Under the pieces are notes generated by a model. The model was not told the DNA's origin and made no database searches. It was given only the letters and a program-made list of their open reading frames with translations. DNA of 64,000 nt, taken from positions 248,001 to 312,000 of the forward strand of contig CAWJAM010000013.1 in the NCBI GenBank assembly GCA_963840835.1. Reading direction: 5' to 3'. The DNA is from Rubrobacter_D sp963840835 (lineage in GTDB: Bacteria; Actinomycetota; Rubrobacteria; Rubrobacterales; Rubrobacteraceae). Positions 33,422-41,395 of this stretch are shown piece by piece. How positions within the stretch are numbered: the stretch's first letter is position 1; every line of letters begins with the position of its first letter. Position numbers and translations under genes: made by a program.

Positions 33422-34453
33422 ATGAAAGCGATGGCTCTGGCGGCTGGCAAGGGGACCAGGCTCTTTCCGCTCACCGGTGAGATCCCCAAACCCATGGCCC
33501 CCGTGGTGAACACCCCGATTATCGAGCACATCTTCGACCTGCTGGTGGGCCACGGCATCGAGGAGGTTCGTGTCAACGTCCACTACCTGGCGGACGCCCT
33601 TCTGGATGCCTACGGCGAGGAGTCCAGGGTAAACGGCATGAGGGTGCACCTCGAAAGGGAGGACGAGCTGCTTGGCACGGCCGGGGGCGTGAAGCATCTG
33701 GCCGACAGGTTCGACGACACCTTCGTCGTCGTCTCGGGCGACGCGCTGACAGACGTGAACCTTACGGGGCTGGTGGAGTTTCACAAAGAGAGGGGCGCCC
33801 TGGCCACGATAGCCCTGCGCCGGGTCTACGACACCTCGGAGTTCGGGGTGGTCGACGTGGACGACGAGGGGAACATCCAGGGTTTCCAGGAGAAGCCGAG
33901 GCCCGAGGAGGCCATAAGCACCCTGGCCAACACGGGCATCTACGTCCTGGAGCCACGGGCCCTGGACTACATCCCGGAGGACACCTTCTTCGACTTCGCC
34001 GAGGACGTGTTCCCGAAGCTGCTGGAGAACGGGGAGCTCTTCGCCGGGTATCAGGAGGACTTCTACTGGTCGGATATAGGGACGCTCGAGGCCTACAGGC
34101 AGGCCCAGTACGACGTGCTCTCGGGCAGGGTCGGGGTCAAGATACCAGGCGAGAAGCGCGGCGAGGGGCTGTGGGTCGGGGAAGACGCCCAGATACACCC
34201 CTCGGCGGAGATAAAGGGTCACGTCCTGGTAGGCAGGGACGCCGTGGTCGGGCGCGGCGTCAAGCTGTTGGACGACGTGACCATCGGAACCGATTGCTGG
34301 GTCAGGCCCAACGCCACGATCAAACGCAGCATCCTGCTCCCCGGCGCGAGCGTGGGCGACGGAGCGTATCTAGAAGATTGCATCGTCGGCCACCACTACG
34401 ACGTGCGTCCCAGGGAGACCATAAGGGGCGGCGCCCTCATCAGCCGCGCGTGA
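33422..34453 (+). CDS. NDP-sugar pyrophosphorylase (mannose/glucose-1-P nucleotidyltransferase)
   Basis: A 343-residue enzyme. The N-terminal nucleotidyltransferase domain has LAAGKGTRLFPLTGEIPKPM, VSGDALTDVNL and the sugar-binding EKP. The C-terminal left-handed beta-helix hexapeptide repeats (IHPSAEIKGHVLVGRDAVVG) follow from about residue 255. It makes GDP-mannose, UDP-glucose or dTDP-glucose; the domain pairing favours a GDP-mannose pyrophosphorylase-like role, but the nucleotide cannot be read off. AGGAGGATATCT precedes the ATG. Likely for cell-surface glycans. Confidence 0.92.
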   Translation: MKAMALAAGKGTRLFPLTGEIPKPMAPVVNTPIIEHIFDLLVGHGIEEVRVNVHYLADALLDAYGEESRVNGMRVHLEREDELLGTAGGVKHLADRFDDTFVVVSGDALTDVNLTGLVEFHKERGALATIALRRVYDTSEFGVVDVDDEGNIQGFQEKPRPEEAISTLANTGIYVLEPRALDYIPEDTFFDFAEDVFPKLLENGELFAGYQEDFYWSDIGTLEAYRQAQYDVLSGRVGVKIPGEKRGEGLWVGEDAQIHPSAEIKGHVLVGRDAVVGRGVKLLDDVTIGTDCWVRPNATIKRSILLPGASVGDGAYLEDCIVGHHYDVRPRETIRGGALISRA

Positions 34454-34454
34454 A

Positions 34455-34642
34455 TGGAGGCTACAGGCATCAGGCTTCAAGCTTCAGGTGTCAGCCGTCG
34501 GACTTCTCGGAGGGAGGTTCGAAACCATAGTTTCGAATTTAGACGGGGGTGGTTGCGAGACCTTACCGCGTAGTCGGAGGCTATCGGCGAAACCGGATAC
34601 GCCAAGCAGACCTGAAGCCTGTAGCCTGAAACCTGTAGCCTA
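34455..34642. repeat. Repeat C: inverted pair between convergent genes
   Basis: GGAGGCTACAGGCATCAGGC (then TTCAAGCTTCAGGTGTCAG) at 34456-34494 faces ACCTGAAGCCTGTAGCCTGA (then AACCTGTAGCC) at 34611-34641. The arms bracket about 116 bases between the NDP-sugar gene and the response regulator on the opposite strand. The left arm directly follows the TGA. Confidence 0.75.
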
Positions 34643-35329
34643 GCTCGTTGGCCTCACCAGTCGGTAGCCGAAACCGCGCACGGTCTCTATCAGCTTCGGG
34701 TCGTTTGGGTTGTCGCCGAGCTTGTTACGGAGGCGCTGGATGTAGACGTTCACGGTGCGCTCGTCTATGTACTCTTCCTCGCCCCACACCTGCCTGAGCA
34801 GAGCCGTGCGCGGGAAGACCCTTCCCGGGCTGCGGGCCAGGGTGTGAAGAAGCTTGAACTCGCGGGGGGAGAGGAGGATCTCCTCGTCGCCCTTCAAGAC
34901 CTGGACCTGATCCGGGTCGATCTCCAGGTCGCCGACGTAGATCCTACCCGACTGCCCATCCCCCGCGTGCTCCCTCTTGCGGAAGATCTGCTTTACCCTG
35001 GCCACGAGCTCCCTGGGGTTGACCGGCGAGCGCATGTAGTAGTCGGCCCCTAGCTCTATCCCCACTATGCGGTCCATGGTGTCCTCGTCCCTAAGGAGCG
35101 CCACGGTCGAGACGCCGGGCTTCTGGACGGCGGAGATCACCTGAAACCCCCGCTCGTCTGGCAGCCGGTTGTCGACGACCGCGATCTCGAAGTCTTCCCT
35201 GCCGGCCATCTGCCGCGCCTGCGAACCGGAGCCGGCGGGGATCACCCGCCACCCCTCACCCGCGAGCGCCCGCCTGAGGTGCAACCTCTCCTCGTCATCA
35301 CCTATTACAAGCAGCACAGATGCGCTCAA
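34640..35329 (-). CDS. OmpR-family response regulator with atypical receiver
   Basis: About 229 residues from TTG 35329. The receiver keeps the phospho-acceptor Asp (IAVVDNRLPDERG), but the conserved Lys position reads MRSPVNP instead of TKPF, the Thr/Ser position reads VALLRDED, and the N-terminal acidic pair reads VIGDDEE. The winged helix is intact (DERTVNVYIQRLRNKLGDNP, VRGFGYRLV). It probably binds DNA, with altered phosphorylation-dependent switching. An orphan with no kinase beside it. GTG/ATG alternatives reach 35374. Confidence 0.88.
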   Translation of the reverse strand: MSASVLLVIGDDEERLHLRRALAGEGWRVIPAGSGSQARQMAGREDFEIAVVDNRLPDERGFQVISAVQKPGVSTVALLRDEDTMDRIVGIELGADYYMRSPVNPRELVARVKQIFRKREHAGDGQSGRIYVGDLEIDPDQVQVLKGDEEILLSPREFKLLHTLARSPGRVFPRTALLRQVWGEEEYIDERTVNVYIQRLRNKLGDNPNDPKLIETVRGFGYRLVRPTS

Positions 35330-35452
35330 AACGCCACGCCCGCCTTCGCTCCGCAATTGCCCAACGTCACGCAAATTATATCCACAAAATCACCCCTTAG
35401 GAGCAGAGGCTTGAGAGATGCCCCGCCCGGCGGTATCATGTGCATCTCCGAT

Positions 35453-35526
35453 GCGCTCGTAGCTCAGCCGGATAGAGCGTCTGACTACGAATCAGAAGGT
35501 CGCAGGTTCGAGTCCTGCCGAGCGCG
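35453..35526 (+). tRNA. tRNA-Arg (anticodon ACG)
   Basis: A 74-base cloverleaf: acceptor GCGCTCG paired with CGAGCGC, D-arm GCTC...GAGC, anticodon stem TCTGA/TCAGA around CTACGAA (ACG anticodon), T-arm GCAGG-TTCGAGT-CCTGC and discriminator G. CCA is not encoded. It decodes CGU/CGC/CGA after A34 modification. It marks the start of the accessory region. Confidence 0.96.
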
Positions 35527-35539
35527 CCTCGGAAGTAGC

Positions 35540-35715
35540 TGCCGCAACGCGAGTGGTTAGCGGATCCGGTCGCGTCCTCGCTCAGGCTCCAGTCTTCGAT
35601 CTCCAGCTCCGGGACGCGCCGGAAATCGCGGGTGCTGTTGGTGACTAGCGTGACGCTCACGCTCATCGCGTGGGCTGCGATCAGGGTGTCTAGTGGCCCG
35701 ATCGGCCCCTTTTGT
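35540..35715 (-). pseudogene. VapC (PIN-domain toxin) C-terminal remnant
   Basis: The frame reads PIGPLDTLIAAHAMSVSVTL followed by VTNSTRDFRRVPELEIEDWS, the last third of a VapC ribonuclease with the Asp of the LDTLIAA helix and the VTN(S/N)xRDFxRVP strand. The N-terminal two thirds with the other acidic residues are absent, and the frame runs on without a stop toward the tRNA. No VapB antitoxin is seen. Confidence 0.6.
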
Positions 35716-35924
35716 GGTAGGGGAGGTTGCGCGAGTGTCCCCTCGCCTCCTCCAGAAGCACGTGCATGTTCCGAAGCTCGGAGAGCTGAGACTCCGCCAT
35801 GCGTCGGTCGGTGCGCCTTTCCCTTCCCTCGGTCACCCAGATCCTACTCGGACTCGGGCGTTCTCCGAAAATCCTCTTTCCGCCCTTCCGCGAAGCTCGC
35901 GCGCAGCGCACCCGGACTATCGGA

Positions 35925-36265
35925 GGTCCTGTCCACGACATTCTATGTACGAGGCGGCCTCCTCTGGTGAGATCCCACGCTCCTCGGCACCAACCATTGT
36001 GGCGTAGCGCAGCGCGTCTAGTCGCGAGCCGCGGCGCACCTCCGCCTCGATATACTCCAGCCCCAGCCATCGCGTGGCGGCCACGCGATGGTAGCTGTCG
36101 ACAGCAACAACCCTTCCGGGGTCTCGAAGACCACCGCCGGCGACAAGAAGTCGAGCATCCGGGCATAGCGCCCACCCGCACGGGGCAGAGGTGCGTCTCT
36201 GGGTCGCCTGGCGTTGAGGCCAGGAGGTCGGCAATCCTGATGCGCGGCATCGCGCCCAATGGTCG
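35925..36265 (-). pseudogene. ParB-like nuclease-domain protein, frameshifted
   Basis: Pieces in different minus-strand frames match one ParB-like protein in order: MPRIRIADLLAS near 36250, then FLSPAVVFETPEGLLL near 36130, then SYHRVAATRWLGLEYIEAEV followed by RRGSRLDALRYATMVGAEER from about 36100. At least two frame changes are needed. Small ParB-like proteins with this VDGYHRVAA pattern are common on actinobacterial plasmids and islands. Not expected to be functional. Confidence 0.6.
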
Positions 36266-36290
36266 CCGTCCGACCGAGGGAACGCAACCC

Positions 36291-36734
36291 CTATCCGCCC
36301 CGCCTGGCCAAAGCCCAGTCCTGCTAACTTCGCGGCCGTTTACATCCAACGACAGGCCAATCGGTACAAGCCCCAAACGATCGCAAGGGCACCTATTGCC
36401 CCGAGAGCACCGCCACTAACCAGAAGGACATGGCGGGGTAAGCCCTCCCCCCTCTCGCTTCGCATTCGGGTTCAAAGAGATCGTTACCCCAGAAGTGGGC
36501 TGCTTGCAACACGAACGTATCAAGATACACGAAGGGTCCCCGTTCGCTCCTATGCACGCAACCTCGCAGGAGGTCCTTTCCCGGAAGTCAGGCTTCCGCT
36601 TTACGGAGTTCCACGAAGGTCAACGAGACACCCACACGGTCGGGTTTATGTCCTAGTTTGCGACGGGCAAATCCAGTTGTAGCTTGAGGCCAAAAAGTCT
36701 GGCCCTCGGCTGCGCGTTTGTAGGAGGTGCCATT
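36291..36734. other. Gap with no recognised gene
   Basis: No reading frame with recognisable coding character is seen. It contains a fragment of the repeat E core (GCTTCCGCTTTACGGAGTTC at 36592-36611), related to insertions in repeat D at 56.5 and 60.4 kb. A short hydrophobic stretch can be read on the minus strand near 36370-36430 but lacks a convincing start. Confidence 0.5.
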
Positions 36735-36842
36735 ATGTTGACTGCTATGAGTGATGCTAGGGCCGTTCTGGGCGCAGAAGAAGTAGCTGGCCTTCAAATT
36801 GGCAGTAGTGTTTCGGTCGTAGGTGGGGTAAGTTTGATCTGA
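36735..36842 (+). CDS. Possible small protein (35 aa)
   Basis: An ATG at 36735 follows TAGGAGGTGCCATT, a near-ideal ribosome-binding site. The product begins MLTAMSDARAVLGAEEVAGL and ends in a Gly/Val/Ser-rich stretch (GSSVSVVGGVSLI). I recognise no family. It may be a genuine small protein, a peptide precursor or the surviving start of a deleted gene; the decayed surroundings favour the last. Confidence 0.3.
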   Translation: MLTAMSDARAVLGAEEVAGLQIGSSVSVVGGVSLI

Positions 36843-36892
36843 GAAATCCTGGTCAAGGAGTTGTGGGCATGAACCTCACAATGTACATCTGG

Positions 36893-37146
36893 ACAGGGAT
36901 AGGAGCGTCCAGGCTTGGCCGTGCCACCACATTTGCGGGACGGTCCCGATCCAGCAATGTGTCCCGAGTTCAGGAGGACACTCGAGTGTCACTGACTACT
37001 GCGCGGTCGAGGGCCGCACGCACGTCCTGTCACCCGGGCTCGACGTGCTCCGCGAGGTGGCAGAGTGGATGGATCGCCAGCGGGCCGTCTGGGGCCGCTT
37101 CATCAGCGTCGTCGAGGAGTACCTGAAGGAGGAAGGAGCAAAGTGA
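36893..37146 (+). pseudogene. ArsR-family regulator with internal deletion (copy A)
   Basis: The upstream segment (36893-37008) is nearly identical to 51034-51146. After GTGTCACTGACTACTGCGCG homology jumps straight to the end of an ArsR protein (VEGRTHVLSPGLDVLREVAE, WMDRQRAVWGRFISVVEEYL) in another frame, ending TGA at 37144-37146 and overlapping the DUF899 start. The helix-turn-helix segment, present in the 51-kb copy, is missing. The deletion end points share GCGCG. Confidence 0.75.
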
Positions 37147-37838
37147 ACACACCCCACGTCGTCTCCCCCGAGGAGTGGAAGACCGCCCGCGAGGAACTGC
37201 TCCTCAAGGAGAAGGAGCACACCCGAGCCCGTGACGCACTCGCGGCCGAGCGCCGCCGGATGCCGTGGATGGCGGTCGAGAAGGAGTACAGCTTCGAGGG
37301 TCCGAACGGGCCAGCCACGCTTGCCGACCTGTTCGAGGGCCGCCGTCAGCTGATCGTCTACCGCGCCTTCTACGGGCCGGAGGTCACCACCTACGCGAAC
37401 CCGGAGCGTGGCGACGCGTACCCCGAGCGGGCGTGCGCTGGCTGCTCCTTCCTCGCGGACCAGATCGCCTACCCCGCCCACCTGAACGCGCGGGATGTGA
37501 CGCTCGCGTTCGCCTCGCGCGCACCGCAGGCCGAGCTGAAGAAGTTGAAGGAGCGCCACGGGTGGGAGCACATCCCCTGGTACACCATCACCGACGAGTG
37601 GGACAAGGACTTCGGCGTCGACGAGTGGCACGGGCACAACGCGTTCATCCGCGAGGGTGAGCGGATCTACCGCACCTATTTCATCGACAGCCGCGGCGAC
37701 GAGGCCATGGGCACCACCTGGAGCTACCTGGACATGGCCCCGCTCGGCCGCCAGGAGGACTGGGAGGACTCGCCCGAGGACTACCCGCAGACGGCGCCCT
37801 ACGGATGGTGGGACTATAACGACGCCTACGGCGCATGA
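37143..37838 (+). CDS. DUF899 (thioredoxin-like) protein
   Basis: A 231-residue DUF899 protein (COG4312), starting at GTG 37143 after GGAGGAAGGAG. The pattern LIVYRAFYGPEVTTYANPER and ERACAGCSFLADQIAYPAHL with a CxxC is characteristic; the fold is thioredoxin-like and the function unknown. The C-terminal YGWWDYNDAYGA is intact. In the ancestral arrangement it follows an ArsR repressor by a 4-base overlap, so ArsR control is likely ancestral, but that regulator is broken here. A partial second copy is at 51.3 kb. Confidence 0.9.
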   Translation: MNTPHVVSPEEWKTAREELLLKEKEHTRARDALAAERRRMPWMAVEKEYSFEGPNGPATLADLFEGRRQLIVYRAFYGPEVTTYANPERGDAYPERACAGCSFLADQIAYPAHLNARDVTLAFASRAPQAELKKLKERHGWEHIPWYTITDEWDKDFGVDEWHGHNAFIREGERIYRTYFIDSRGDEAMGTTWSYLDMAPLGRQEDWEDSPEDYPQTAPYGWWDYNDAYGA

Positions 37839-37869
37839 GCGCGGAGCGCCAAACAGGGAGATGTTGTTC

Positions 37870-37914
37870 GACTCTAAGCGCGATCGGGGATTCTGCGTGA
37901 TCGCGCTTAGAGTC
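37870..37914. terminator. 16-bp perfect stem-loop after DUF899
   Basis: GACTCTAAGCGCGATC (37870-37885) pairs perfectly with GATCGCGCTTAGAGTC (37899-37914), with a 13-base loop. No T-run follows. It lies 31 bases after the DUF899 stop and may be a terminator or mRNA-stabilising hairpin. The region from 37915 to 38179 holds no recognised gene. Confidence 0.55.
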
Positions 37915-38179
37915 CTGTTGAGCTAGGGTGTAGGCGGACTGAACTTCGACGAGGTTGAAGCCTGTCTAGTAAGCATGTTGGCCGCAGGCGACTTGTGGAA
38001 TCGGCAACAAAAGGTCTCAAGAGGGCGCCGTCGATGCCCAACCTCTCCGGAGAGGAAACAGAAGGTGTGGCAGTAGCGTAGATGCTACCCGTCCACGAGA
38101 CCGAGTTGGTTCCGATGCTAGTTGCGTATAATTATCAGCATAAGGAAGATGCAGCTATTGTAGGGGAAAGGTAGTATAA

Positions 38180-38924
38180 GTGTTCGCAGGAGAATCGGGA
38201 GTGTCTCCCATCTACCGGAGCTGTTGCCGGTAGCTTTATCGAAAGAATAGGCAACGGTGAGATACCACCCGGGAGCCGATTTCCCTCGGAGCGCCAGCTT
38301 GCCTCTGAGTTTAAGATCTCTCGCATGACCGCCAGGGCGGCCGTGAACCTCCTGGCCCAGCGCGGGTATGTCGAGCGAAGGAATGGCTCTGGGACTTACG
38401 TTTCCAGCCCGAAGGTCGAGTTGGATCTTTCCGCTGTTGCCGGATTTACGGAGCGGGTATCGAGTCGAATGATCACCCCAGGAGCCAACGTCATCGAGGC
38501 TAGAACTCTGCGCGCCGATAGTGTAGAAGACCTCGACGTACCAGCGGCACTTGCAATCCCTCATACGGATCTCGTACATAAGCTGGTCCGCACTCGTACA
38601 GGCAACGGTGAGCTGCTGGCTCTGGAAGAGTCTTACCTTCCTGCCCGCTACTGCCCGGATTTGCTCGACAAGGACTTGACGGGTTCGATATACGAGCTTC
38701 TACGCATGAACTACCAGCTAGAACCGACTTACCTGCGTCAGGAAATCGAGGTGACACAGCTTAGCTCTGCAGTCGCGCTAATACTAGATACGTATCCCGA
38801 CGCTCCGGCACTGCATGCCACTCGTACCACTTGGGATGCCGACGCAAAGCCGATCGAGTTCGCTCGGGACGTGTACCGAGGAGACCGGTTGCTCTTCATC
38901 ACCGAAACACCCACCCCCCGATAA
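38180..38924 (+). pseudogene. GntR/UTRA-family regulator, one-base frameshift near its start
   Basis: From 38223 onward the frame encodes a full HutC-type regulator: DNA-binding domain (IPPGSRFPSERQLASEFKIS, then RMTARAAVNLLAQRGYV) and UTRA ligand domain to residue 245. That frame has no ATG, GTG or TTG before the helix-turn-helix. A GTG at 38180 after GGGGAAAGG starts VFAGESGVSPIYRS in another frame; dropping one T near 38222 joins the two as PIYRSVAGSFIERIGNGEIP. It could still be made from ATG 38325, but without most of the DNA-binding domain. It precedes the amine operon and its palindromic operator. Confidence 0.8.
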
Positions 38925-39025
38925 ACCCAGCTACCGCCTGACATTGTGAGTATTCGCCCTCGTTGATACAGGTTCGCCTCTCTACGCCTCGTTCAAAAAA
39001 CATCCGTAAGAGCATTCACTAAACC

Positions 39026-39069
39026 TTGACGCGCCTGATGATTTCTTCTAATGTGGTACGTACCACATT
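39026..39069 (+). promoter_or_regulatory. Promoter overlapped by a perfect palindromic operator
   Basis: TTGACG at 39026-39031, a 17-base spacer and TAATGT at 39049-39054 make a good sigma-70-type promoter. Overlapping the -10 is a 20-base perfect palindrome, AATGTGGTACGTACCACATT (39050-39069), the kind of site HutC-type GntR repressors bind. A GGTATAGACT-like half site follows at 39070. It drives the gene at 39111. Confidence 0.7.
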
Positions 39070-39110
39070 GGTATAGACTGATTGGTAAATTCGGGGGTAG
39101 GGGTGGTTGA

Positions 39111-40049
39111 ATGTCTGCTGAGATCTCGGATCCGGCTCTCAGAGCGGTAGTAGACTCCAGGTCGGAATGGGCGGATGCGGAGAAAGTTGAGGCCGAGTAC
39201 ATATCTGGTGGGATCACCAACCAGAACTACTGCCTCAGGGTGGACGGAACACCATTCTTCATCCGGCTCGCTGGAGAGAAGACGGAGCTTCTCGGAATAG
39301 ACCGCAACCATGAGAGGCTAGCTGTGGAGGCGGCTACCAGCGTAGAAGTCGGTCCCGGTGTCGTGGATTTCCTTCCGGAACACGGCTGTCTGGTTACCGA
39401 GTGGATCGACGGCGAGCCTGTAACGTCGGAGGACGTGCGCCGGCACGACGTTCTGGAGAGGTTGGTGCGCTCGATAAAGGCGTATCACGGGTGTTCCGAG
39501 ATACCTGGATCTTTCTCTCCCTTCCGGATCGTGGAAGAGTACCGGGAGTCTGCAGGGGACCGAGGGGTAGAGGTTCCGGGTGTTTATTGGGAACTCCTGG
39601 AGCGGGCGCGAGAGATCCAAGAAGCATTTCAGGTCTTTCCTATGCCGAGCAGGCCATGTCACAACGACCTTCTCAACGCCAATTTCCTGATGCAGGATGG
39701 GCGGCTGATGATCGTAGACTACGAGTATGCTGGTATGGGAGACGTATTCTTCGATCTGGGCAACCTCTCGGTCAACAACGAATTCGATGAAGAAACGGAC
39801 TTGGCGCTACTGGAGATGTACTTTGGGGAAGTGCCTACCCCTGCACGCATTGCTCGGCTGAAGCTCATGCGCCTGATGTCGGACTTTCGCGAAGCGATGT
39901 GGGGTGTTATGCAGCAAGCCATCTCGACTCTAGAGTTCGACTACGAAGAGTACGCTAACCAACATTTCCAAAGGTGTAGGGAGCACGCCGAAGATGAGCG
40001 GTATTCAGAATGGCTCCACGATGCCGCCAAAGACGTGCAGAGTACATAG
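39111..40049 (+). CDS. Choline/ethanolamine kinase-like phosphotransferase
   Basis: A 312-residue protein of the aminoglycoside phosphotransferase/choline kinase fold. ISGGITNQNYCLRVDGTPFF is the nucleotide loop, CHNDLLNANFLMQDGRLMIV the catalytic Brenner motif with Asp and Asn, then DYEYAGMGDVFFDLGNLSVN with the metal-binding Asp. This combination is typical of choline kinase (LicA) rather than antibiotic kinases. It should phosphorylate an amino alcohol with ATP. First gene of the operon, directly behind the palindrome-controlled promoter. Confidence 0.85.
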   Translation: MSAEISDPALRAVVDSRSEWADAEKVEAEYISGGITNQNYCLRVDGTPFFIRLAGEKTELLGIDRNHERLAVEAATSVEVGPGVVDFLPEHGCLVTEWIDGEPVTSEDVRRHDVLERLVRSIKAYHGCSEIPGSFSPFRIVEEYRESAGDRGVEVPGVYWELLERAREIQEAFQVFPMPSRPCHNDLLNANFLMQDGRLMIVDYEYAGMGDVFFDLGNLSVNNEFDEETDLALLEMYFGEVPTPARIARLKLMRLMSDFREAMWGVMQQAISTLEFDYEEYANQHFQRCREHAEDERYSEWLHDAAKDVQST

Positions 40050-40080
40050 CCCTGCCGAATAGATTGGGGAGGGGCCTTAC

Positions 40081-41352
40081 GTGGCAATCATAGGGCAAGT
40101 AGTTATCTTCATCATTGTGGCCTTTGGGATCGTAGGGGCCATAGCGGCCATCCGAGATGACGAGCATGGGATGGGAGCGGAGTGGAAAGAAGGTCTGCAC
40201 TCCATCGGTCCGATCTTCATACCGGTAGCAGGCATCATGGCGTCTATTCCCTATTTGTCGAGATTTGTAGAGGCTGTGGTTGGGCCGCTTTTCAACCTCG
40301 TGGGAGCCAGTCCGGCGATGGCGGCCACCTCTGTCATCGCAGTGGATATGGGCGGATACCAACTTGCCCATGCTATAGCCGACAATACTGCTAGCTGGAT
40401 CATGGCAGCAATAGTAGGCTACATGGCTGGTGCGACCATAGTGTTCAGCATACCTGTCGGGCTCGCTATGCTCGACCGTCGCGATCACAAATACATGGCC
40501 CTTGGAATAATGTCTGGCATCCTAACCGTACCGGTCGGCGTACTCATCACCACCAGCATCTTGACGCTCACGGGCACGAACCTGCGGGATGAGATCTCTA
40601 CCAGCACCGCTTCGACGTACTCTCTTGCTGTCCTGGGATTTTCCCAGATTATCGTAAACCTGATCCCGCTCATCATCTTTGTGGTGGCAATAGCTCTGGG
40701 GCTCTACTTCTATCCGAACATCATGATCACGGGCTTTATGTGGTTTGGGCGTTTCATGGATGCCGCCATCAAGATCATACTGGCCCTCTCGATAGCGGAA
40801 TACTTTACCGGCATCTTTACCACGATTTTCGGAGCCTGGGGCTTCGACCCGATCATAGCTGATGCCCAGGACCAGTTTCGAGCCCTGGAGATTGCTGGCT
40901 ACATAGGAATCACGCTCTCAGGTGCTTTTCCCATGGTCTATGTGATCAGGACTTACCTTGCGAGGCCTCTGGGAGCTATAGGACGGCGGTTCGGGCTCAG
41001 CTCCGAGGGTAGCGCCGGGGTTGTCGCCGCTTCAGCCAATATACTTGCCCTCTATCACATGATCAAGGTCATTCCACCCAAGGATAAGGTCCTGTGCATA
41101 GCCTTTGCGGTCTGTTCGGCTTTCCTCTTGGGAGACCATCTGGCTTTCACTGCCAACTTCCAGCCCAACATGATACTGCCGCTCATAATCGGGAAGTTCA
41201 CCGCCGGAATACTTGCAATAGCGCTGGCCGTCTGGATCGCAGTTCCCACGGCCCTGAGGCTGGAGGAGCAGGATCGGGACGAGGGCATCATTGGCGATGA
41301 CGAGTACACCGAGCAGGTCGGGACGCCACGTGCCGACGAACCGGCCGGCTAA
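40081..41352 (+). CDS. eutH: EutH-family ethanolamine permease
   Basis: A 423-residue membrane protein with about ten helices and the EutH pattern (FIPVAGIMASIPYLSRFVEA; ATSVIAVDMGGYQLAHAIAD; AFLLGDHLAFTANFQPNMIL). EutH proteins take up ethanolamine. GTG start after GGGGAGGGG, 31 bases after the kinase gene. The usual partners of ethanolamine catabolism (EutBC ammonia-lyase, shell proteins) are absent, so the substrate may be a related amino alcohol or the fate may differ. Confidence 0.88.
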   Translation: MAIIGQVVIFIIVAFGIVGAIAAIRDDEHGMGAEWKEGLHSIGPIFIPVAGIMASIPYLSRFVEAVVGPLFNLVGASPAMAATSVIAVDMGGYQLAHAIADNTASWIMAAIVGYMAGATIVFSIPVGLAMLDRRDHKYMALGIMSGILTVPVGVLITTSILTLTGTNLRDEISTSTASTYSLAVLGFSQIIVNLIPLIIFVVAIALGLYFYPNIMITGFMWFGRFMDAAIKIILALSIAEYFTGIFTTIFGAWGFDPIIADAQDQFRALEIAGYIGITLSGAFPMVYVIRTYLARPLGAIGRRFGLSSEGSAGVVAASANILALYHMIKVIPPKDKVLCIAFAVCSAFLLGDHLAFTANFQPNMILPLIIGKFTAGILAIALAVWIAVPTALRLEEQDRDEGIIGDDEYTEQVGTPRADEPAG

Positions 41353-41395
41353 ACGGCCAGCTCGCCGAGGGCGAATTACTGTGGGAGGCAAACAG

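Noticed and set aside
33308..34222. Long minus-strand frame of 304 codons
   Set aside because: Antisense shadow of the NDP-sugar pyrophosphorylase, which has clear family motifs on the plus strand.
35917..36234. Intact small ParB-like gene
   Set aside because: The open frame carries only the C-terminal half of the motif; the preceding conserved segments are in other frames.
40081..41352. Bacterial microcompartment locus
   Set aside because: EutH is present but no shell protein, EutBC or aldehyde dehydrogenase gene is seen on either side.
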